Shown: positions 56,354-64,000 of the stretch, in pieces
Layout: each line of letters begins with the position of its first letter
Numbering within the stretch: position 1 is the first letter of the stretch
Assembly (NCBI GenBank): GCA_006384855.1
Contig: VCJN01000285.1
Coordinates: forward strand, 1-64,000
DNA: 64,000 nt
Direction of reading: 5' to 3'
From: Tetraselmis striata
Taxonomy: Eukaryota > Chlorophyta > Chlorodendrophyceae > Chlorodendrales > Chlorodendraceae
The notes under the pieces: generated by a model
Told to the model about the DNA's origin: nothing
Databases searched by the model: none
The model's input: only the letters and a program-made list of their open reading frames with translations
Made by a program: the position numbers and the translations under genes

Positions 56354-57170
56354 CTTGCAATACAGGTTGTCTACAGTCTCTGAAATGAAGTTGGAGAACG
56401 ATGTCTGCGCGATCCTTTGCTCTCAGCCGCGGGAGGAGTGGCAATGTTCTAGCGTCGGTAGAGCTATGTGACATATTATATGCTGAGACGCGTGACGCGG
56501 TGACGATATGCATACTAAAATATGTATATAAGATACATGATATGTATGATATATTAGCTTACTACGTCGGTCGTCGTCAAAACAAATAGTTTACACCGCG
56601 CGTGTGATATTTTTATGCCCACAAATATAGAAACAAGACAGAGAAACTTGTAATGTCAATTAGATAATGCGTTTATATCGCGCCGGCAGCCGCTCGGGAA
56701 CTGAGCGCAACTGCGATGCAGACGAGGAGGCCAGATTCAACGGAGTAGCGCTCTAGCAACGTGGGTCAAACAGTATGATTAAAAATATATAGTAATAAAT
56801 GTATGCATAAGAATATGTTACAAGCTGCTGGTAATCTTTACTCGTACTGGTACTTGCGCTCGCTGCCTCATCAGACGGCGCAGCTTCGTCTGCCATCCCG
56901 TTGCTGAAGCTGCACAGCACGTCCGATGATCACCCACACACACACGTGCACGCGTGGCCCGAACTGTGAACCGTGTGCGCATCACTCATCCATCCGCCCG
57001 CCTCATGCGGGATGCGGGCCGCGTTTAGGCGGCTTGATGTGTTATTTTCTAGTACTACTTTTAGCAGTAGGTGGATTTATTACTGCCCTTTTTGTAATTC
57101 ACACCAGTAATCATTACTGGTACTTGCGTACTGGTACTGCCGCCCCGCCCGGGCTGCGCGCATTTCGCGG
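56354..57170. other. Intergenic, upstream of ShKT-FAS1
   Basis: No gene seen. Contains AT-rich sequence (56,500-56,680), a CACACACACACGTGCACGCG patch at 56,935, a single MITE-type end (TGCGGGATGCGGGCCGC at 57,006) and GGTACT-like scraps. Confidence 0.5.
57006..57036. repeat. Lone copy of the MITE terminus
   Basis: TGCGGGATGCGGGCCGC followed by GTTTAGGCGGCTTG, matching the left end of the element at 31,771. No inverted partner was found nearby, so this is a fragment or an element whose other end has diverged. Confidence 0.6.
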
Positions 57171-57174
57171 GCAC

Positions 57175-57462
57175 ATTTCGTTTTTTTTCCCGCCCCCGGG
57201 ACAGGACTCGCACCAGTGAAAAAAAAAAGCGTCCCTACGACGGCCATTTCGGCAGCAATCCAGTTATGGAAAGCCCTGGGTAGGCGACGCTCCGTTTTAG
57301 CTATCGAGCAAATTGCCGAAGCATTCTGTAAGACTAATTAGAGGCTGGTGATAGAATATCCAACACTGTTCACCGTCTAAAAAGCCAGTCCAGTTCCGGG
57401 GGCGGAAAACAAAAACTGTCATGAGAACACCCGGCACGGACCACGAAAGGTCCGCCCTACCG
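57175..57462 (+). repeat. Dispersed repeat, copy B
   Basis: Diverged copy of 340-577 with the same order of landmarks. It has an extra segment around 57,340-57,420 and is followed by a G homopolymer (57,479-57,496) and a second CGCCCCCAGGACAGGACT piece at 57,498. Confidence 0.7.
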
Positions 57463-57499
57463 CACATATCTTTTTTTGGGGGGGGGGGGGGGGGGGTCG

Positions 57500-58121
57500 C
57501 CCCCAGGACAGGACTAGCACATATCGTTGCATCACCTCCGTACTCTATATCGTTCATAATCGTCCGCAGCACAGCGCCGACGAGCCCGCGCCCGTCGCCC
57601 GACTCTACCCCGTGTCACCAAACCCCATCAAGCCCGCGCCCATCGTTGGCGGCGTCGTCGGACGATAGTTGACATTCTGGCGCGCGGACAGTGTTTACGT
57701 TGTCATATGCCCGCCGCCCAGTGCCTGGGCACGGCGAAAACTGAGTAGCGTCTGTGCCAGCGTGTGCTGGAAGCGCCTCGTCCAGGGAGCTGCTCGGCGC
57801 AACCTCAGTCAGGCATCCTTGTTTACCGGTAGGTGGGTGTATACGGCCCGCAGAGCGCCGGCGCATCAGGGTTTTCGTCCCGCACTCGCAGCATATGTCT
57901 TCAAGGGTTTTGGCTGGGCTGGGCTGGGCTCACCTTGGTAGCGCCGGCTGACGGGATACGTTAGAGACCAAACAGGAGGGGCATCGCTGTTGGACAACTT
58001 GCCGGTGCTGAAGCATACTGTCTGCGCTTGCAGGGGCCAGTTGGCGTGTACTTGGTAGAAGAGGATAGGCGGCAAGCGGGCAGGGCCCTGGGCGCACCCC
58101 AAGCTGTGGAGTAAGTGCAGC
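57500..58121 (+). other. Region upstream of LST8
   Basis: No upstream exon or TATA box is clear. A (GGGCT)n patch lies at 57,912-57,930. It likely contains the LST8 promoter and 5' leader. Confidence 0.4.
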
Positions 58122-59200
58122 ATGTCGTCGGTGGTACTTGCAACAGCTGGATATGACCACACCATACGATTCTGGGAGGCCACCAGTGGGATATGCTACC
58201 GCACGCTGCAGTATACAGACTCCCAGGTGAATCGTCTGGAGATATCCACAGACAAACAGTTGCTGGCGGCTGCCGGGAATCCCCACATCCGGGTGTTTGA
58301 GGTGAATTCCAACAACCCGCAGCCGGTGGCGAGCTACAACGGGCACACAGGGAACGTGACGGCCGTGGGGTTCCAGAAGGACTCCAAGTGGATGTTTTCA
58401 GGCAGCGAGGACGGCACCGTGCGGATATGGGACCTCCGCGCGCCCTCGTGCCAGCGAGAGTACGAGTCGCGAGCCGCGGTGAACACAGTCGTCCTCCACC
58501 CGAACCAGGGGGAGCTCATAAGCGGCGACCAAAACGGGAATATCCGCGTGTGGGACCTCACCGCCAACGCGTGCAGCTGCGAACTGGTTCCCGAGGTGGG
58601 CACCGCTGTCAGGTCTCTAACGGTTGCGCTGGATGGGAGCATGGTGGTTGCTGGGAATAACAACGGGACCTGCTACGTGTGGCGGATGATGCGCGGCAGC
58701 TCGCTCACGACACACTTCGAGCCGCTCCACAAGCTGCGGGCGCACCAGGGCTACGTGCTCAAGTGCTTGCTGTCGCCAGACGTCCGGCAGCTCGCCACAA
58801 CCTCCAGCGACAAAACAGTCAAGCTGTGGAACCTGGATGGCTTTCAGCTGGAGCGCACGCTGACGGGCCACCAGGCGCGCACCCTACCCGCCACGCTGGC
58901 CGACCACCCCAGCAGTAGCAGCAGCAGCAGTAGCAGTAGCAGCAACATGCCGCGTCCTCTCTGCCCTGGTGGCACGCTGGATGCCTTTTTATGTGCGCCA
59001 TGCGTTGCCTGGCGACTGACTGTGGCCTGTGCTGTGGATGCGGCAGAAATGGGTGTGGGACTGCGTGTTCAGCGTGGATGCTGCCTATCTGGTCACGGCT
59101 TCATCCGATGCGTCAGCTAGGTTGTGGGACCTGTCCACCGGCGAGGCTGTGCGCTGCTACAACGGCCATCACAAGGTGGGGCTGTTGCCGGAGCTATCGC

Positions 59201-59244
<44 letters not shown>

Positions 59245-59386
59245 GTGTGTGTGTGCTGGAGGGGGGAGCGACAGGTGTTCAGCATGGGGCCAGGTCCGAG
59301 AGTGACGCAATGTGCCTCATTGTGCACAGGCAACCGTTTGCTGCGCTCTCAACGACTCAGCAATCGAAACCCGGGAGGCCCATTGA
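58122..59386 (+). CDS. LST8: LST8, WD40 subunit of TOR kinase complexes, 3 exons, 312 aa
   Basis: Exons 58,122-58,874, 59,047-59,175 and 59,330-59,386 total 313 codons including the stop, the size usual for LST8. The start is [20 protein letters not shown], as in plant and animal LST8, followed by [16 protein letters not shown] and repeated WD units ([52 protein letters not shown]), which close a seven-bladed propeller. The end ATVCCALND is also characteristic. LST8 binds and stabilises the TOR kinase domain in TOR complexes in the cytoplasm and on membranes, linking nutrients to growth. Intron 1 starts with GC (CAG/GCGCGC) rather than GT and contains AGC/AGT triplet repeats. Intron 2 is GT-AG and contains a (GT)n run. 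A TGTAA follows 96 bases past the stop. Confidence 0.96.
58911..58947 (+). repeat. AGC/AGT triplet repeat in LST8 intron 1
   Basis: About a dozen AGC or AGT triplets. If intron 1 were retained they would encode a run of serines, but retention leads to a stop before the last WD blade. Confidence 0.9.
59202..59254 (+). repeat. (GT)n microsatellite in LST8 intron 2
   Basis: About 25 GT units with one GC interruption, just after the 5' splice site. Confidence 0.95.
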
Positions 59387-59481
59387 AAGTCAGAGCGCAT
59401 GATCCTGCGCAAGCATCGAAACGGTAAGTGGAGGCATCCTGTGGGAGGGGCAAGTAATGCTGGCGCAGAGAGCGATCATCT

Positions 59482-59486
59482 TGTAA
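59482..59486 (+). terminator. TGTAA poly(A) signal of LST8
   Basis: TGTAA 96 bases after the stop at 59,386. Confidence 0.6.
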
Positions 59487-59878
59487 TTGTCGGCGTACCC
59501 TACCGCTCATAAGAGCCACAGCCAGTTGATCAAAGCCGGTCCTTGTGAGCTCCAAAATGGCATTCACATACAGCACGGCTCTGGTCCGCGACACGGTGCG
59601 GGATGCGACAACAACACCCATGCATACTTTGCGTTGCATCTCGTCTGCATTCGCACGTTGCAAAATTGCATGATTCTTGCTCCGTCATCAGTGTGTTGCG
59701 CTGCATATCGCAGGTGGTCATACTATGCTATTTTGTTTTGTTGCCTCTGCATTGGATGGTAGTGAGTGCTTTCAATCCTCTGTGCCTTCATGTCTCGCAC
59801 TCATATTGGTTGTGCAGCAGAGCCTCAGTCAGTCTGAGTGTTTGCAGACGCCCATTGCACCCGCTGAATCAATAGTAA

Positions 59879-60180
59879 ATGGCGCTGATTCCCAACCCAC
59901 GAGTCAATTTCGCCAACGCGGCGCTCACCCTAGCGGATAACACGGAACCAACCCCGCCCTGCCAGCTGGCTGCTCATGCACCGCAGTTCGGCCTCCTGCC
60001 GATTATGGAGGATCAGCTCATGCGATACGTCCACAAACATGGGACGCAGCGGCCGGGCGGGGCGGGGGGGGGGGGGGGGGGGGGGGGGCGGGGGGTGCTT
60101 TCACCCTGTATGTCTTCAACCCTGCGAAGCGGCCGCTCGGTGCATCGACACATCATTCTGTTCGCCACACAGGAGTGACA
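59879..60180 (+). CDS. Hypothetical coding stretch split by a G homopolymer
   Basis: From an ATG at 59,879 the plus strand reads MALIPNPRVNFANAALTLAD, then PQFGLLPIMEDQLMRYVHKH. After the G-run (60,064-60,090) a different frame reads FTLYVFNPAKRPLGAS and continues to about 60,180. Both sides look like protein. The run may sit in an intron or cause a length error. No family is recognised. It could be an internal part of a gene whose other exons lie beyond recognition in 60.2-61 kb. Confidence 0.3.
60064..60092. repeat. G homopolymer
   Basis: About 27 nearly uninterrupted G bases. A C-run of about 22 follows at 60,195-60,216, so the plus strand could fold on itself here. Confidence 0.9.
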
Positions 60181-60194
60181 TGCATTGACTATGC

Positions 60195-60216
60195 CCCCCC
60201 CCCCCCCCCCCCCCCC
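60195..60216. repeat. C homopolymer
   Basis: About 22 consecutive C bases, complementary to the G-run 100 bases upstream. Confidence 0.9.
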
Positions 60217-63200
60217 TTCCCTGGATTGACTCGACCAAGCACGTAGCCAGGAACCTAGAATATAAACGAGTTGACAGTTTCTGCCTCTCAGCACCTGATC
60301 TCATGTTGTTCATGTGCGGAGGCAGTGGCAGTCCGGTGACCAGGCAGTAATACTCGAAGTACACTGTAGAAATATGATATGTGTTCTCGGCAAATGATGT
60401 GCTTGTATACAGCATGTAAAGTAGGCGGCACTACTGGCCCAGTAGCTGGGGGCGAGGTGCAATGCAGCATTCCACAAATACTGTGCACAGTAGAAACTCA
60501 GTACTTATTGCAGGCGCACGGGTATGTCATCTAGTCCTCATCAAATGGTCATGCATACGAATGATTTTGGCATATGAATGATTTTGGCCAATCAGTCCGG
60601 GCATTTTCTTTGCCCGTGTCAGTACGTACCCTTACATTCCAGGCACAACATCGATTACACCGTACAGTGATAACACCCCTACAATGACATTGAATCGTAA
60701 CACCGCCCGAGGTGTAACTATATTCGGGGTGCTGTCACTGTATCTGACTTCCGCCAGTAACACAAACACGGTCAACAGATGATCATCAATATCTTCGTAC
60801 TATTCGTCAATATCTTCGTAATATCAAATACTACTATTTGATGAATATTACTATTGACTGATACATATTCAAAAATACATTATATTTCAACTGATGATGC
60901 AAATGGCATTTGATCCTGGCGATATGATACTACTGCTGCCACGACTATAATGAGTATGGACCGATACAATAAAGCAGCAATCCTGTCATCACTATAGGTC
61001 GCTACTACATTAGGTTTCGTGTTTTATTACGCCGGTGTAAAAGCGCGGATACGGTGTGCTTACAGCATGCTGCAGATAAATTCATGCTTTCAAAGTCCCT
61101 GGAATGCAGCAACGCAAAACACAAATGATATTGAAAGCATGAGTTTACTCGGGCAGTCCGGCTGTTTGGGCTGCGGGCGGCGGGTGACAGCTCACTTATC
61201 AACAGCTATGGCAACGCGAGACGCAAATGCTCCGAAACCAAGAATTCCCTGAATCAATCTTTTGTGCGGCTCACCATATGTAAGTATATGGCTGTACGGG
61301 TATAGCGTTGCAAGGACACTGCGACCACGGATGATGGAAGCAGCATAGTACTGCCAGGTTTGGCTTACTGTTTGGCTTGGTGTGGTCAATTATAAGCACC
61401 AATAAGCATATAATTAAATTAGCGCAGTTGCTTTACGTAGTGCCATTATGGCACTGACACACGTTGTCTGCGGCTCACCCGCAATGAAACCATTTGTACT
61501 AGCGCCGTTGCGTTAAATACAGCTGCATGGCCCTACGCTGGCATTGTAGACCAAGTAGTGCTACACAATGTTATATTTGTGGACTCGGAGTAGACCGTAG
61601 GCGGTGACGGGGCGAATCGCTGCTGATAGCTGCTGGCGACGGGAGTCACTACAAGCGGCGCCACCGTTTATTCTTTGCTTCCGCAGTTGCGTGTCCGTGC
61701 ATGCTCTAGAACCCGCAGTAGAAGCACCCTCCACAGTCCACACCTGCACTATTCGTGGCGCCACAATCATGCAGCTGCCCGCAACAAGGCACAACAATTG
61801 CATTGCGCCGGTGTCGCAGCAGCTATCCGCACTTGCAGCACTTTCGTGCTGGCTGTAAAGCACTTCTCCGTTTGACCTTCTTTACTGGCTCACTGCGCTG
61901 CTCATGTCCGTCTGCCTCGTAGTATAAGTCGAGCGTCAACGACAGCGGTCGCCTACCTAAGATCCCGCTTTCCATCCAGCTGCAACCCCGTGTAGGCTGT
62001 GTGGCCTTGCGTTGCGCCATTGTCACAATCAATGCTGAGTACTTCATACGCAACACCGGCCGCCATGAATCTAGCACTCGGGCAGCATGGCTTCACACCA
62101 CTGGATGCTGCTCATGATTGCTCCGCGCCGTATCGCCTTGCACTGAGTTACTATCCATTTTAGACTGGCAACCAGTTCAGTTGACGCATGGCGCACTTCC
62201 CCAGCACGTACGTATTCCCATCCTTGCTGCATGCGGCCTTGCACAGTGGCATGTTGCCGAAACCCGGAGCGTCGGTGTCATCCAACGCGCACCCCGCCGC
62301 TTGCCGTCTGGCTTCGCTCGGGTGTACTGCTTTGACTTGTTTTGCTGTGTAAGTGCCTCCCCCGGCAGGACCTCCCTGCAATATTTCTGCTCGCCGTGCT
62401 TGAGTTTGTGCAACCTGCGTGGGTTCAGCGCGCCGTTCGGTACCGTGTATATGTTACAAAACAAAGCGTCATTGTTTCTTTCGGGCTGCCGCCTGAGCGT
62501 TTAAGCGGCGCCCTTCGTAAGCGCGCACGCCCGTGCGCATTTTCGATTCTCGCAATAATAGGGAGATTTCCTCGTAGTGAGCGGGCCCGCCGCGCGCGAA
62601 CCACGGTGCGCGCGGACTTCGCGCGGACTTGGCGGGCGCGGCTGCGGGTGCGACTCAGTACCGCACACAGCCGCACTGCGACCTTATGTACTGTGGGGTT
62701 GATTTGCGAGTTTTGCGCATTTTATTGCTGACTACCGGCAGTTCCCGATTTTCCGGCGCGCACTAGCGGGCGGGTATCGCTGATTTTTGAAGCGCATACG
62801 CCAAGTGCAGCCATGGAGGTCGCGACGCAAGAAAGCCGTAACATCACCTCGCATGTTGTCAGAGTAGGGCCTAGATATATCTAAATGTACACCGCGCGTA
62901 CATGCGATGTAACGCATCTATTTACATCTGGCAATAAGATGTAGCATTTCACCGATGCTAATTGTAAATGCGTAAATGTCCACCATATGCCATCGCATTC
63001 ATTGTGCGACTACTAGGGCCGGCTAGCTCGAGGATATGTGCCCACAAAGCCGCAATCGTCGGTCTGGCGACATGTGGCGTGCAGCCTGCGCACGGATTAA
63101 GACCTACCCTTTCACTACTTTTGACGCCTGTAAAAATCACTTGTTTATTTCCATCCCCTTTTCGCCTTATTACCCTCAGCCTCTGAACTCACGCACACAC

Positions 63201-63350
63201 AAGATCCGGCCTTTTATTCCGCGCTCAAAAAGAGCGCAAGTAGTGACTAGCCAATGAAAAATCATTGGGCCTTCGTGTCACCTTCGTCCGTGGCGCGACG
63301 ATGGCGCGACGACAGCGACATGCCGCCGTCGTACCGTGCCGCGCCGCCGC
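60217..63350. other. No gene recognised
   Basis: Three kilobases without a splice-supported or domain-bearing frame. It contains AT-rich stretches (60,780-60,900) and short open frames of random character. The ATGATTTTGGCATATGAATG duplication at 60,559-60,588 is a small local repeat. Confidence 0.45.
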
Positions 63351-63351
63351 C

Positions 63352-63360
63352 TATATAAAG
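63352..63360 (+). promoter_or_regulatory. TATA box candidate
   Basis: TATATAAAG in a GC-rich context, about 220 bases upstream of the ATG at 63,580. Spacing fits a core promoter with a leader. The transcription start is not visible. Confidence 0.4.
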
Positions 63361-63579
63361 CGTAACAAGCTAGAATAAGAATATAACTAGCCTGCGCAAT
63401 AACTCGCAAGATGTAGTCGCTATATCTATCTACATGCTTTATTCTTTCATCAAGAAAAATCGCCAAATTTTGAAGACATTTTCTATTGCACGACGTTCCT
63501 GAAACGCGAAAAATGCTCTTTTGTACGTCCTTGTAACACAACACCACCTATCATCGGTGTTTGGCTACCACACGGCCCC

Positions 63580-63882
63580 ATGGCTTGCCCAAAACCCTTT
63601 GTGGACCTCGTACGTGACATGTACGGGTTGATGTGCGCCACCCAAGCGGCGCGAAGCGGCGTGAAGGGCGCTCGGGAGGCGGCGGACGGTGTGGGTAGGT
63701 CGGTGGAAGTGTTGGTGGGCGTACGCGGCAGCGTGGCGACGGTGGCGGCGCGGTACCATCAGCATACTTATTGCAGCCCCTTATGCCCGACGACGAGCCA
63801 AAACCCACAACAGCCCGCCGTTGCTAGTGGCGGCAAAGCTACACGCGCAAGCGCGGCAGGTTTGGTAGCCGTCGGCGAGTAG
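63580..63882 (+). CDS. Hypothetical open frame near the right edge
   Basis: The frame starts MACPKPFVDLVRDMYGLMCA and continues with an alanine/valine-rich helical stretch (AREAADGVGRSVEVLVGVRG). It stops at 63,882, but an alternative frame (VEEAEQRQTSAEAAIAQPQN then ASERAAAART) stays open to the window edge, so the reading may shift or splice. The Ala/Gln/Glu-rich helices resemble structural or scaffold-type N-termini. No family is recognised, and a mobile-element gene with its own TATA promoter is possible. Confidence 0.3.
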   Translation: MACPKPFVDLVRDMYGLMCATQAARSGVKGAREAADGVGRSVEVLVGVRGSVATVAARYHQHTYCSPLCPTTSQNPQQPAVASGGKATRASAAGLVAVGE

Positions 63883-64000
63883 AGGAGGCGGAGCAGCGCC
63901 AGACATCGGCGGAAGCTGCGATTGCTCAACCGCAAAATGCCAGCGAGCGAGCGGCGGCGGCGAGGACACAGCGGGCAGCAGCGGAGAGCGTCTCGATTCG

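Noticed and set aside
31771-57036. A complete MITE at 57,006 matching the one at 31,771
   Set aside because: Only one terminus is present there. No inverted partner within several hundred bases.
58122-59120. 332-aa LST8 with a poly-Ser insert (intron 1 retained)
   Set aside because: Retention replaces the last WD blade and the conserved ATVCCALND end with unrelated sequence. The spliced 312-aa form matches the family.
1-64000. tRNA or rRNA genes
   Set aside because: I looked for cloverleaf-like A and B boxes and rRNA core sequence by eye and saw none convincing. A covariance-model scan would be decisive.

Overview
The window is eukaryotic nuclear DNA, most likely from a chlorophycean green alga (Chlamydomonas/Volvox/Dunaliella-like). 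Four lines of evidence support this. Genes are split into many short exons by GT-AG (and a few GC-AG) introns. TGTAA, the usual green-algal poly(A) signal, lies a short way after several stop codons. The four recognisable host proteins look algal. Tyrosine-recombinase retroelements with split direct repeats, of the kind first described in Volvox and Chlamydomonas relatives, are present. The species assignment is inference.

Layout. Positions 1-36.5 kb are an accessory, repeat-dominated block. It holds dispersed repeats, arrays of short palindromes, LINE fragments (1.5-1.7 and 11.5-13.1 kb), an integrase-type fossil (3.0-3.9 kb), tandem repeats of 30, 247 and about 600 bp, two DIRS/Kangaroo-like fossils (13.1-17.0 and 33.3-35.8 kb), a precisely bounded hAT DNA transposon (20,176-24,606, with 8-bp target duplication TTAGTAAC), a MITE (31.8-32.0 kb), and several unrecognised or decayed multi-exon genes. 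Long G or C homopolymers are scattered throughout.

Positions 36.8-59.4 kb are a compact host gene block with four genes I can model at exon level. The first is a three-histidine-box membrane fatty acid desaturase/hydroxylase-like protein (+, 36,825-38,958). The second is a very large polycystin-type cation-channel gene with Ig-like ectodomain repeats (+, 40,386-53,170, about 36 exons). The third is a secreted ShKT-FAS1 protein (-, 56,353-53,557, six exons, 278 aa). The fourth is LST8, the WD40 subunit of the TOR kinase complexes (+, 58,122-59,386, three exons, 312 aa). The polycystin and FAS1 genes converge tail to tail. Positions 59.5-64 kb are mostly non-coding as far as I can read, with one short coding-looking stretch at 59.9-60.2 kb and an open frame behind a TATA box that runs toward the right edge.

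The host genes do not form a pathway. Three encode membrane or secreted proteins (lipid modification, channel/sensor, extracellular adhesion) and LST8 belongs to growth signalling. The most distinctive content is the polycystin ectodomain architecture, the ShKT-FAS1 fusion, the two split-direct-repeat retroelement fossils, and the mirrored arrays of CACATGTG palindromes.
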